Shown here: positions 6,985 to 14,190 of the stretch, piece by piece
Layout of the letters: each line of letters begins with the position of its first letter
Numbering within the stretch: the stretch's first letter is position 1
From: DASWDH01 sp035318505
Lineage (GTDB): Bacteria > Myxococcota_A > Polyangia > Polyangiales > Polyangiaceae
Length of the DNA: 20,436 nucleotides
Direction: 5' to 3'
Assembly (NCBI GenBank): GCA_035318505.1
Contig: DATHEQ010000022.1
Location: 1 to 20,436, forward strand
The notes under the pieces: generated by a model
Seen by the model: only the letters and a program-made list of their open reading frames with translations
What the model was told of the DNA's origin: nothing
Databases searched by the model: none
Position numbers and translations under genes: made by a program

Positions 6985-7593
6985 CTACCAATCTGCGACG
7001 AGGTCAGCGTCGCAAAGGCGCGGCCCTGGGGTCACGTCCACAGTGGGCTGAAAGCCGTGGTACCAGATAGCGCCTTCGAGGACGCCTCGGTGGTAGGTGT
7101 CGACGAAGCAGTGCACGCCCCGGAGCTCCAGCCGCAAGTGGCGGTCCTTGTGCTCCTTCACCGAGACTTCGGCCTCGGGGATACAGATGGAGTAGGCCTT
7201 GGGCAACGAGCGAATGACGTCTTCGACGGTTTCGCCGAAGGCGAAGAGCACGACGCGCCCAGCCATGGTCGCCGCGAAACTCGGGTAAGCAAACCATCCG
7301 ACGCGCCGCAGCCCCTCCGCGAGCGGCTGCTTCGGATGAAGAATCCGAGCGGCGTTCACGACGAGGTGCATGAGCTCTCGAAGCGGGTACTTCAAAAACG
7401 GGAGCCACCGGTCGCGCGGCAAACCTTCGAAGAGCTTCGTCGGGGCGCTTCCGGTGGTCCGCACGACCTCGTCCCGGATGTACTGGAGGAAGGTTCCTTG
7501 CGTGCTTTCGTCCGATGGGCAGGCCTTGAGATACCGCTCGACATCGATCCCGTGACTGAGACTGGGACGGATTGACTCCGGCACCGAGCGCAT
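6985..7593 (-). CDS. DUF2378 family protein (myxobacterial paralogous family)
   Basis: A 202-residue protein of the DUF2378 / TIGR02265 family, a large paralogous family of Myxococcota with no established biochemical function. Diagnostic segments are PLRELMHLVVNAARILHP, the motif LRRVGWFAYPSFAATMAGRVVLFAFG, the block VIRSLPKAYSI, a late strand HLRLELRGVHCFVDTYHRGVLEGA, and the closing DADLVADW. These run in the family order and length is normal (about 180-200). No signal peptide or membrane span is seen, so it is probably cytoplasmic. Start is set at ATG 7593, with AAGG 6-7 nt upstream (GATAAGGTGCCGT). The longer frame to 7722 would overlap the upstream gene and adds only Arg/Pro-rich residues. 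This gene is the best taxonomic marker in the window. Confidence 0.85.
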   Translation of the reverse strand: MRSVPESIRPSLSHGIDVERYLKACPSDESTQGTFLQYIRDEVVRTTGSAPTKLFEGLPRDRWLPFLKYPLRELMHLVVNAARILHPKQPLAEGLRRVGWFAYPSFAATMAGRVVLFAFGETVEDVIRSLPKAYSICIPEAEVSVKEHKDRHLRLELRGVHCFVDTYHRGVLEGAIWYHGFQPTVDVTPGPRLCDADLVADW

Positions 7594-7624
7594 ACGGCAC
7601 CTTATCACCGATGCCGCCCGCCGG

Positions 7625-7642
7625 CCGCCGCACGCGCGGCGG
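7625..7642 (-). terminator. GC-rich hairpin just after the large secreted protein gene
   Basis: CCGCCGC (7625-7631) and GCGGCGG (7636-7642) form a perfect 7-bp stem with a 4-nt loop. It lies 5 bp past the minus-strand stop at 7647, in the short gap before the DUF2378 gene. No U-tract follows, so it could attenuate or terminate, or simply reflect GC-rich spacer. Confidence 0.3.
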
Positions 7643-7646
7643 GGGC

Positions 7647-9515
7647 TTAGGGTACTCGGACGGCGGCGATTCGACTCGAGCGGCTCGTTGCCCCCGCCTT
7701 GAAGTAATCGCCAACGTACCAAAACGTCATGTCATCGGTCGGATCGATGGCGGTGGTGGTGAAATCCTCCCACCGTAACATGCTCGTTTGCGAAGCTTGG
7801 CCTTCCACGATCACCGTCTCGCGGAAACCCAAAATGCCGAGCGGGTCATCCGCCAACCGTGCCGCAAACCGCTGGCCGGGATAGTTCGGACTGCCGCCAA
7901 AGGAATAGCCAATGCCAATATTTCCTTTGGCGTCCATCGCTGCGCTGGCGAGCCATCGGTAGTTGACGTCGGGCACATAGGTGCTCTGCTGATAAAGATA
8001 GGGGTTGCCGCTAGCGTCGATCCGAAATTCGTACCACCGTACGCCCCCCGCGGCGCCGTTCGTAATCGAATGAGTTGCGACGATGGACTCGTGGTCGGCG
8101 AATTTGCGGTAGACGAGTCGCTGCATCAACTTGTCCCCCTGCGAATCCAGTCGCTGCGTCGTATTGAGCTGCGGAACGCAAGACGAAAGCTGACCGTTGC
8201 AAAGGTATTTGTAGCGGGCGACCGGGATCTTGACCGGTCCGGTCAGCGACGTATTGGCAGGCGTTGCCCAGTCGACATGGAATTTGTAGACGTACACTCC
8301 ATCATCTTCGAACACGCTCTGAAGTTGCGTGCCGCCGAGCGCCATGACGATGTTCGGCGCACCTGGGGTCGGTAATTGTTGGCCGTCGATGTCGGCCGGG
8401 TTCAGGAAGTTTACGCCATCCTTGGTGAAGCATTGCTCGGTCGCCGGCTGCCCGGCCAGCATTTTGGCTCGATCAGCCACGCAGATGTGTTTTTGAACGA
8501 CGTCGTCCCCCGAGCTGGTTCCGACGTAGTAGCCGTCGGGCCAAATCCCGGGCCTTGGATAATCGGGAAAGAGCTGACGCGGAAATTCGTATCGATTGTA
8601 AGCTCCGAGAGGATCCGCGCTGACGCTGACCGCGTAGCACATCGCATAAGGCGCCGCGAAAACGGGCAGGATGAAGACCCAGCGCTGCGCCAATTGGTCG
8701 AAGCGGACAACGGCGTCCCCGCTATTTTGCGACTGACATCGGCCGCCAAACCCGGCGAAAATGGAATTCGTTGCTACCGGTCCGCGCAATACCATGCCGC
8801 TCGTCGCGTACATGCTCCCTTTCTTGGAGAACACGGCCATGGACGTGTTGACGGTATGCACGATGTGGTTCGGACCGACTGCAAGGCTGTGGTCGGATAT
8901 TTGCGCTCCACCCAGGCCGTCGAAACTATCGACAACGGGTAAGGCGGCTCGTGACCCCGGCGTCGTCTGATCGATGGGGGTGATCGGCCCCCCCGTTTCG
9001 GTGGAGACATCGGAGATGGCATCCGCTGCACCGCCGGCATCGCGGCCAGCGATGCCGCTGTCAGCGAGCCCACCCGCAGTACCCGCGCTGCCACCACCGC
9101 CAGCGGCGCCGCTACCGCCATTGCCGCTCGCGCCGCCGCTCGTGCTCCCGCCGGATCCTCCCGTAGCGCCGGCTCCGGAACCGGCCAAACCTGCTGCTCC
9201 TGCGCTGCCGCTCATGCCGCCCATTCCACCCGTGCGGCCCCCCCCACCGGTGCCGTCGCTCGGAGTCGACGCGTCGACCGCGCCGCCGCGATTGCCGCCA
9301 TCTCGGTGAGACGCATCGTTGGAGGGAGTGTCGGTACATTCACTCGCCGCCAGTACGAACAAGCAGCCGAGGTGCAACGTGATGCTGCGAAAATCGTTGG
9401 TTTTGACGGCACGCCTCTTTTCTTGAGCGAAGGGGTTTCCGGGGAGAGACAAAGAAAGCGTCCGAAGCCGGACGCGGTAGCTCAACAATCGACACGCGCC
9501 TGACTTCGCGAGCAA
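7647..9515 (-). CDS. Large secreted protein with Gly-rich linker and repeat-type beta domain, function unknown
   Basis: The frame has 622 codons. A hydrophobic signal-like stretch (ITLHLGCLFVLAASEC) lies near residues 45-60, followed by a Gly/Ala/Ser/Asp linker (about 72-166). The extracellular domain then runs from 190 to the end. It has repeated strand-turn blocks: SLAVGPNHIVHTVNTSMAVFSKKG, GDAVVRFDQLAQRWVFILPVF, FPDYPRPGIWPDGYYVGTS, RLDSQGDKLMQRLVYRKF, GGVRWYEFRID, YRWLASAAMDAKGNIGIGYSFGG and TMLRWEDFTTTAIDPTDDMTFWYVGDY. This suggests a beta-propeller, inferred from pattern only. I recall similar unnamed proteins in soil bacteria but no known activity. The listed start at 9515 is a TTG, far upstream of the signal. 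The expected start is near 9407, where AAAGAGG precedes a GTC codon (see findings). The Cys before Thr-Asp-Thr is a poor lipobox. Confidence 0.75.
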   Translation of the reverse strand: MLAKSGACRLLSYRVRLRTLSLSLPGNPFAQEKRRAVKTNDFRSITLHLGCLFVLAASECTDTPSNDASHRDGGNRGGAVDASTPSDGTGGGGRTGGMGGMSGSAGAAGLAGSGAGATGGSGGSTSGGASGNGGSGAAGGGGSAGTAGGLADSGIAGRDAGGAADAISDVSTETGGPITPIDQTTPGSRAALPVVDSFDGLGGAQISDHSLAVGPNHIVHTVNTSMAVFSKKGSMYATSGMVLRGPVATNSIFAGFGGRCQSQNSGDAVVRFDQLAQRWVFILPVFAAPYAMCYAVSVSADPLGAYNRYEFPRQLFPDYPRPGIWPDGYYVGTSSGDDVVQKHICVADRAKMLAGQPATEQCFTKDGVNFLNPADIDGQQLPTPGAPNIVMALGGTQLQSVFEDDGVYVYKFHVDWATPANTSLTGPVKIPVARYKYLCNGQLSSCVPQLNTTQRLDSQGDKLMQRLVYRKFADHESIVATHSITNGAAGGVRWYEFRIDASGNPYLYQQSTYVPDVNYRWLASAAMDAKGNIGIGYSFGGSPNYPGQRFAARLADDPLGILGFRETVIVEGQASQTSMLRWEDFTTTAIDPTDDMTFWYVGDYFKAGATSRSSRIAAVRVP

Positions 9516-9580
9516 GGGGGCGCTCGGCTCTGATTCCCGGCTTCCTGGGCACGCGAGGGCGCGACCCGTAAGATTCCGGG

Positions 9581-10402
9581 ATGACCACGAAGTATGACGA
9601 CGCCGTCATCGCGCTTTACCGTGCGCCGCTCGACAAGTTCGTCGCCGAACGCAAACGGCTGGCTTCCGAGCTCAAGTCCGGCGGTGACAAGGCCGGTGCC
9701 ACGCGTCTCGCCGCGCTCGGACGCCCGCCGATCTCGGCGTGGACGGTGAACCAGCTCTGGTGGGAGGCGCGCGATGCGTTCGACGAGCTGATCGCCGCCG
9801 GCGAGCGCCTTCGCGCGGGAAACCTAGCCGGAACGAGCGCACACCGCGAAGCCATGGCGGAGCTGCGCGCCCGTGCCGAGACGCTGCTCGGCGCCGCGGG
9901 TCACGCAGCCACGGAAGCGACGTTACGCCGCATCATGACGGACCTGTCCGCGATAGGCGCCGCGGGCAGCTTCGACCCCGATCCGCCTGGGGCCCTCGCC
10001 GGCGATCGCGAGCCGCCGGGGTTCGACGTCATCGGCATGGCCGCCCTCGAAGCTGCTGAGGCGCCAGCCGAGCGCCACCCCCGGCCGAAACCCGATCGCA
10101 AGGAGGCAGCAGACGCTCACCGGAAGAACGAGGCTGACGCCTCACGCGAACGACAAGCGCGCGAACGACTCGCGCACGAACGACGGAAAGCGGAAGAGGA
10201 GCGGGCGAGGAAGCGCGTCGAGTGCGAGCGCCTCGAGGCGGCTCTACGCAGCGCGAAGGCGGAGCTCAAAACACGTACCCACCAAGTCGATCGGATGCGC
10301 AAAGAGCTCGCGGACGCCGAGAAAACGGTCGCCCAGGCCGAAGCCGCTATCGATGATCTCGCGTCGCGTCTAGCCAGCTTGGATGCAGGGGCAGCGAAGT
10401 GA
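9581..10402 (+). CDS. Unnamed two-part protein: conserved N-terminal helical module plus charged coiled coil
   Basis: A 273-residue cytoplasmic protein. The N-terminal module (1-120) reads ALYRAPLDKFVAERKRLASELKSGGDKAGATRLAALGRPPISAWTVNQL and continues DELIAAGERLRAGN. I recognise this pattern (LY..PLDxFVxxRxxLAxxLRxxGDxxxAxxLxxLxKPSxxAWxVNQL) from unnamed proteins in actinobacteria and myxobacteria, but know no function. Residues 165-270 are almost entirely Arg/Lys/Glu/Ala with heptad spacing, a long coiled coil (ERQARERLAHERRKAEEERA, then AELKTRTHQVDRMRKELADAEKTVAQAE). A Pro/Asp-rich hinge separates the two. No signal peptide or membrane span. Only a weak ribosome binding site precedes ATG 9581. 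Its stop lies 6 bp from that of the convergent DUF1697 gene. Confidence 0.75.
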   Translation: MTTKYDDAVIALYRAPLDKFVAERKRLASELKSGGDKAGATRLAALGRPPISAWTVNQLWWEARDAFDELIAAGERLRAGNLAGTSAHREAMAELRARAETLLGAAGHAATEATLRRIMTDLSAIGAAGSFDPDPPGALAGDREPPGFDVIGMAALEAAEAPAERHPRPKPDRKEAADAHRKNEADASRERQARERLAHERRKAEEERARKRVECERLEAALRSAKAELKTRTHQVDRMRKELADAEKTVAQAEAAIDDLASRLASLDAGAAK

Positions 10403-10408
10403 GCCGTC

Positions 10409-10942
10409 TCACATCACCTGCAACAACTTCGTGGTCGTATTCCAATTGCGGATGGTCATGCTTTGGTAGATGGGCGTGCCGACGATCCTGCTGAGCTGGC
10501 TCTGAGATGCTTTGCTGATAAGGAGGGAGAAATAGAGCACGCCGACTCCGGCTCGCGCCTCGTCCACCCCCTGCTTGGTGAGCACACCCTTCATGGCCAT
10601 CGATGCCGTCAGAGGTTCTTTCAAGAAGATGACGTTGTATCGATATTTGGCGGAGTTCGATCCATAGCCAGGCGGCGCACGCTTGACGATGTCTTCTATC
10701 TGCTTTCGCGTCCGCAACACCACGCTCGCAGGATAGTTGAACGTTTGGGTGAGTGACTTCTCGATGCGACGGGTCAACTCGTCTCGGCGGTATCCTGCCG
10801 TCGTGAAGAGCACGTTCCCGCTTTGGATGTACGTGCTCACGTCGGTAAAGCCCTGCTTTTCCAAGCACGTCTTCAGCTCGGTCATCTTGATCAGATTCTT
10901 GCCACCGACGTTGATGCCTCGCAGCAGCGCTACGTACCTCAT
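10409..10942 (-). CDS. DUF1697 family protein
   Basis: A 177-residue soluble protein of the DUF1697 family (COG3797), widespread and uncharacterised. Signature blocks are the start MRYVALLRGINVGGKNLIKM, then ELKTCLEKQGFTDVSTYIQSGNVLF, the central RTRKQIEDIVKRAPPGY, the strand YNVIFLKEP, and the closing SRIVGTPIYQSMTIRNWNTTTKLLQ. The order and length are normal. The start at 10942 is preferred over ATG 10951: it matches the usual family N-terminus (MxxYVALLRGINVG) and has AGGA 8 nt upstream. It diverges from the DoxX gene across about 300 bp of intergenic sequence. No regulator sits beside it. Confidence 0.88.
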   Translation of the reverse strand: MRYVALLRGINVGGKNLIKMTELKTCLEKQGFTDVSTYIQSGNVLFTTAGYRRDELTRRIEKSLTQTFNYPASVVLRTRKQIEDIVKRAPPGYGSNSAKYRYNVIFLKEPLTASMAMKGVLTKQGVDEARAGVGVLYFSLLISKASQSQLSRIVGTPIYQSMTIRNWNTTTKLLQVM

Positions 10943-11026
10943 CGTCGCCATCCTGCCACGGTTCGAACCGACGAACCGCGCTCACGCGACAACGGATCCT
11001 CGCGAGCGCGATGGAGACCACCATGC

Positions 11027-11054
11027 GTGACGGCCGCCCGTATCGGCGGGTCAC
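11027..11054. promoter_or_regulatory. Bulged hairpin in the DUF1697-DoxX intergenic region
   Basis: GTGAC (11027-11031), a GG bulge and CCGCC (11034-11038) pair with GGCGG (11045-11049) and GTCAC (11050-11054) around a 6-nt loop. It lies in the 298-bp gap between the divergent DUF1697 and DoxX genes. It could be an operator or part of a leader, and no other function is visible. Confidence 0.25.
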
Positions 11055-11103
11055 TTCGACAACGACGGATCGCTCCGACTGGTCATCGAAAAGAACGGCC
11101 ACC

Positions 11104-11150
11104 ATAGGAAAATTAATAATCATTTCATATGATTGAATGCATTCGCTGAA
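11104..11150 (+). promoter_or_regulatory. AT-rich promoter-like patch with inverted repeat upstream of DoxX
   Basis: This is a sharply AT-rich island in high-GC DNA, upstream of the DoxX gene at 11241. It contains AATCAT (11118-11123) and ATGATT (11129-11134), a 6-bp inverted repeat with a 5-nt spacer. Such islands usually mark promoters and operators in this base composition. No confident -35/-10 assignment is made. Confidence 0.35.
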
Positions 11151-11240
11151 AAAAGTGCTTCGCCGTGTCGATCTGAGCTGCCGTGGATCGTCGCCAGTTT
11201 GAAGGCCGAAGCCACGGCCCAAAACGACGGAGACATGACC

Positions 11241-11690
11241 ATGGAAGCTACATCGACCGTTCTCGCTGCGTCGCCCCTCGAAGCGCCCCGCCCGCGCGTC
11301 TTGCGCTATGCGACCACCGGCGCGCGCGTCCTGCTCGGACTCGTCTTCTTCACGTTCGGCCTCGACGGGTTCCTACATTTCGTGCCGCAACCGGACCCCA
11401 GCACGATGCCGCCAGGCTCGGTGGCATTAGCGGGCGCCCTCATGGCGAGCGGCTACATGTTTCCGCTGATCAAGGGTACCGAGGTGCTGGTCGGTACGCT
11501 GTTGCTCGCGAACCGCTTCGTCCCCCTCGCGCTCGTGCTCTTGGCGCCGGTAATCGTGAACATCGTCCTGTTCCACGCGTTTCTTGCCCCCTCGGGAGTC
11601 GGTCTGGCCGTCGTGCTCGTCGCGCTGCAGCTCTTCCTCGCGTGGACGAACCGCGCCGCGTACCGACCGCTGCTCGCGCCGCGCGCGTGA
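11241..11690 (+). CDS. DoxX-like four-helix membrane protein
   Basis: A 149-residue inner-membrane protein of the DoxX / DoxX-like superfamily. Four hydrophobic segments are visible: VLLGLVFFTFGLDGFLHFV, ALAGALMASGYMFPLIKGTEVLVGTLLLA, FVPLALVLLAPVIVNIVLFHAFLA and GVGLAVVLVALQLFLAWTN. The GLDGFLHFVPQPDP loop and the K-G-(T/x)-E turn before helix 2b are typical of the subgroup. DoxX proteins are linked in some bacteria to thiol or redox homeostasis, but no partner is present here. The start at 11241 has GGAG (11229-11232) at an 8-nt spacing. The ATG at 11235 would be too close to it, and longer extensions have no support. The AT-rich patch at 11104-11150 probably contains the promoter. Confidence 0.82.
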   Translation: MEATSTVLAASPLEAPRPRVLRYATTGARVLLGLVFFTFGLDGFLHFVPQPDPSTMPPGSVALAGALMASGYMFPLIKGTEVLVGTLLLANRFVPLALVLLAPVIVNIVLFHAFLAPSGVGLAVVLVALQLFLAWTNRAAYRPLLAPRA

Positions 11691-11724
11691 AGTGTCGACG
11701 TGCTCAGGGCATCGCTCCCCCGCT

Positions 11725-12567
11725 CTAACGCTCGATCACGACCTCGAGGTATTCGCCGGGAACTACGAACGAGCTCTCGCGCCGGTTGAACCCACGCGAG
11801 AGTTCAGTGATGTCGGCGGTGAGTCGAGCCTGTCCCTCGGCGTCCAGCGTGCCGAAAGCCTTGTAGGTGGGGCCGTAGAACCGCCGGAACACGTCGATGA
11901 AATGCGCTGCCGACTCGTAGCGGAATACGAATTCTTTGCGGGTCGCTTGGATCGATCGCATTCCACGAAACAGTTCGGCGAGGCGCGATTCCGTGCCCCA
12001 ATAGATCGGAGACGCGACGCCGGCGGGCGGCGGTACGTGCTTGCCCACGGTCTTGAGAAGCTGTCCGATGAACCCCTCCGGCGTCCAATTGGCGAGCCCG
12101 ATCTTGCCGCCGGGTTTCACGACGCGTGCGATTTCCCGCGCCGCCTGCTCCTGATCGGGAGCGAACATGATTCCGTACGTGGAGAGTGCGACGTCGAAGG
12201 CGGCGTCCTCGAACGGTAGGCGTTCGGCGTCACCAAGAACGAACTCGACTTCGAGCCTTTCCGCCCGAGCGCGTTCTCCGGCGCCACGCAGTAGCTCTGG
12301 TACATAGTCGAGCCCCGTCACCTTTGCCCAGCGACGAGCCGCGGCAAGTGAGGCGTTACCGTTCCCGCATGCCACGTCGAGGACGCGTGCGCCTGCCTCG
12401 AGATCGACGGCTTCGCACAAGGACTCTCCCGTGATCTGGAGCGTCGTTCCGATCAGTGCAAAATCGCCGGAGGCCCACATCGCCTGCTGACGTGTCTTCA
12501 CGGCCGTGAGATCGACGAGGGCGGCCGCTTTGCGTTCGCTCGGGGGACAATCGAGAATATTGGTCAT
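11725..12567 (-). CDS. Class I SAM-dependent methyltransferase (Methyltransf_11 / UbiE-like)
   Basis: A 280-residue cytoplasmic methyltransferase. Motif I is VLDVACGNGN (62-71), the acidic loop-2 Asp is in VTGLDY (about 87), the adenine-contact segment is GDAERLPFEDAAFDVALSTYG (from 112), and motif III is VVKPGGKIGLANW (149-161). The C-terminal third is a substrate domain with FRRFYGPTYKAFGTLD, similar to unnamed small-molecule methyltransferases. Substrate is unknown. Start 12567 is chosen because AAGGAG lies 8 nt upstream, which is decisive against the longer frame starting at 12612. It diverges from a truncated AraC-type regulator, and the 80-bp gap contains a perfect 8-bp inverted repeat. 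The regulator probably controls, or once controlled, this enzyme. Confidence 0.88.
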   Translation of the reverse strand: MTNILDCPPSERKAAALVDLTAVKTRQQAMWASGDFALIGTTLQITGESLCEAVDLEAGARVLDVACGNGNASLAAARRWAKVTGLDYVPELLRGAGERARAERLEVEFVLGDAERLPFEDAAFDVALSTYGIMFAPDQEQAAREIARVVKPGGKIGLANWTPEGFIGQLLKTVGKHVPPPAGVASPIYWGTESRLAELFRGMRSIQATRKEFVFRYESAAHFIDVFRRFYGPTYKAFGTLDAEGQARLTADITELSRGFNRRESSFVVPGEYLEVVIER

Positions 12568-12616
12568 GTTCGTGACTCCTTCATCGGCAACGAAAGAGGC
12601 GTGCGTCGCCATCGAG

Positions 12617-12646
12617 CTCGTTATAAGAAGAGCGATGGATAACGAG
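12617..12646. promoter_or_regulatory. 8-bp inverted repeat, candidate operator of the methyltransferase/AraC pair
   Basis: CTCGTTAT (12617-12624) and ATAACGAG (12639-12646) are perfect reverse complements with a 14-bp spacer. Centre-to-centre spacing is 22 bp, about two helical turns. The element occupies the intergenic region between the divergent methyltransferase and AraC genes, includes a TTATAA core, and ends 1 bp before the first ATG of the AraC frame. Confidence 0.5.
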
Positions 12647-12647
12647 A

Positions 12648-13322
12648 ATGATTGATCGTCGGTTTCGCATGACTCTTCGTCGGCGCGAGCAACGCATCAT
12701 GACGCATCGTCCGCGTGGCATCTGCGGCTTTCTCGGCTGCGACGCTCGCCCTTTCAACCCGCTTCTCGCTACGCTGCCGCGTGTGATCCACGTCCCGCGC
12801 CGCGCATCGGATGACGGGCTGCTCGAGCAGTTCGTCAAGCTTGCCCTCGCCGAATCGATCGCGCACCGCGCGGGGGGCGATGCCGTACTCGCGCGCCTCA
12901 GCGAGCTCCTCTTCGTCGAAGTGGTGCGGCGCTACCTCTCCACGCTGCCGTCGGAGAACGTCGGTTGGCTCGCCGGACTTCGCGACGACAGCGTCGGTCG
13001 CGTCCTCGGGAAAATTCACGACCGTCCTGCCCACGGCTGGAGTCTCGACGAGCTCGCGCAGGAAGTGGGCGTGTCGCGCTCGGTCCTCGCAGAACGCTTC
13101 ACCCATTTCGTCGGCATCCCTCCCATGCAGTATGTGGCGCAGTGGCGCATGCAACTCGCCGCGACGCTATTGTCCAGCACGTCGATGGGCCTCTCCGAAA
13201 TCGCTGAGCGGGTCGGCTACGGATCGGAAACGGCGCTCAGTCGCGCGTACAAGCGATGGGTCGGCGTAGCGCCAGCGGATTGGCGGCGCGGCAAGCGCAG
13301 CGAGACCGTTTCGGCGCCATGA
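12648..13322 (+). CDS. AraC-family regulator missing most of its N-terminal cupin domain
   Basis: The C-terminal part (about 130-220) is a complete AraC DNA-binding domain: first helix-turn-helix WSLDELAQEVGVSRSVLAERFTHFVGIPPMQYVAQWRMQLA, second LSEIAERVGYGSETALSRAYKRWVGVAPADWRR. Before it, CGFLGCDARPFNPLLATLPRVIHV and the RLSELLFVEVVRRYLSTLP helix belong to the end of a Cupin_6-type sensor domain. Regulators of this type are usually about 300 residues and begin with some 90 residues of cupin strands, which are absent here. Residues 1-25 are Arg-rich and unrelated. Possible starts are 12648, 12669 and 12699, none with a good ribosome binding site. It is either a decaying gene or a shortened, ligand-independent regulator. 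Confidence 0.75.
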   Translation: MIDRRFRMTLRRREQRIMTHRPRGICGFLGCDARPFNPLLATLPRVIHVPRRASDDGLLEQFVKLALAESIAHRAGGDAVLARLSELLFVEVVRRYLSTLPSENVGWLAGLRDDSVGRVLGKIHDRPAHGWSLDELAQEVGVSRSVLAERFTHFVGIPPMQYVAQWRMQLAATLLSSTSMGLSEIAERVGYGSETALSRAYKRWVGVAPADWRRGKRSETVSAP

Positions 13323-13369
13323 GGTGAGTCGTGCGGAAGCACTTCGTCGTGCGCTGCGTACGCGCCACG

Positions 13370-13381
13370 GACAGATCTGTC
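13370..13381. other. Perfect 12-bp palindrome in a 297-bp gene-free gap
   Basis: GACAGATCTGTC is self-complementary and begins 48 bp after the AraC stop. The rest of the gap (13323-13619) holds no supported gene, only a possible open frame at 13324-13551 with no ribosome binding site. It could be an operator for the gene at 13620, but it is 240 bp away, so the role is open. Confidence 0.25.
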
Positions 13382-13619
13382 AGACCTTACTCCTCCCAGC
13401 AGCCGCCTTTGCGAGGCAGCGCACCGTAAGCACTCCGCTTGGCCCTCGATTTCCCAGCTCGCCAGCGCTCGCTTCCACTGTGGATGAACGTTTGACTGCC
13501 TGCGCGGAATCCACGGCGCTACCGTGCGCTGGCCGACCTTTTGCTCAGTAATTCCAAAGCGAGGCCAGATCGCCGGCGCGCGTCGGCATGGTCATAGGCA
13601 TCAGAATAGGAACTTCATC

Positions 13620-14168
13620 ATGGTGGCACAGGTCAATCACGAGGTGTTCGCGGACGCGTTGATCTCGCCGCGCCCGGACCCTTCCGATTCGGAGGACGTG
13701 CTGCGGGCCGTGCAGACAGCGCGGGAACAAGAGGCGCGCGGAGAGATCCGCGAGGCCGCGCGGTGCCTACGACAAGCCGCAGACGCAGCCGAGAAACAGG
13801 GCGACGACGCGCGCGTTCTCGTGCTGGCTCGCGCCGCCGCGGATTTGACGAACCAACTCGGGCCCGTGTCCTTGGCCCCGCCTTCCGCCTCTCCACCGGC
13901 TTCGCAGACGGCGCCGGTCGACAAGTCCGTTTCCGAGCGCAGGATGCGCGTCGGGTCGGTTCGCATCGCGTTTGGGGGTTCGATGCACGAAAGCTCGTTC
14001 GTCGTGCACCGATTAGCGCCAGGTCAGGCTGTACCGGAAGGCATGACGGAGGCCGTTCTCGTCCTCACCGGCGACGTCGAGGGACGCGTCGAAATCGAAA
14101 CCACCTTGCGCGTGATTGACCGTTCGACGCTCACGGGAGGGTGCACACCCACCACGCCGGTGGGATAG
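13620..14168 (+). CDS. Unrecognised protein: helical repeat-like N-terminus, beta-rich C-terminus
   Basis: A 182-residue cytoplasmic protein that I do not recognise. Residues 25-80 are helical, with a pattern resembling one and a half tetratricopeptide-like hairpins (EDVLRAVQTAREQEARGEIREAARCLRQAADAAEKQGDDARVLVLARAAADL). A Pro/Ser/Ala linker follows (about 83-103). Residues 107-165 look beta-stranded (MRVGSVRIAFGGSMHESSFVVHRLAPGQAVPEGMTEAVLVLTGDVEGRVEIE). No signal peptide or membrane span. Start 13620 has AGGAA (13608-13612) at a 7-nt spacing. It stands alone on the plus strand, convergent with the MarR gene (23 bp apart). The layout might suit a small adaptor, but that is speculation. Confidence 0.65.
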   Translation: MVAQVNHEVFADALISPRPDPSDSEDVLRAVQTAREQEARGEIREAARCLRQAADAAEKQGDDARVLVLARAAADLTNQLGPVSLAPPSASPPASQTAPVDKSVSERRMRVGSVRIAFGGSMHESSFVVHRLAPGQAVPEGMTEAVLVLTGDVEGRVEIETTLRVIDRSTLTGGCTPTTPVG

Positions 14169-14190
14169 GGCGTCGTCTTGACGCGCGCCG

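Noticed and set aside
11024..11137. 37-codon plus-strand frame MRDGRPYRRVTSTTT... with GGAG upstream
   Set aside because: It ends inside the AT-rich promoter patch, overlaps the bulged hairpin and has no recognisable feature. Chance is the simpler explanation.
10347..11222. Minus frame of 291 codons across the DUF1697 gene and its upstream region
   Set aside because: The DUF1697 gene is well supported in another frame, and the product has no family pattern.
13324..13551. 75-codon plus frame after the AraC gene
   Set aside because: No ribosome binding site, low-complexity Arg/Ala/Pro composition, no motif.
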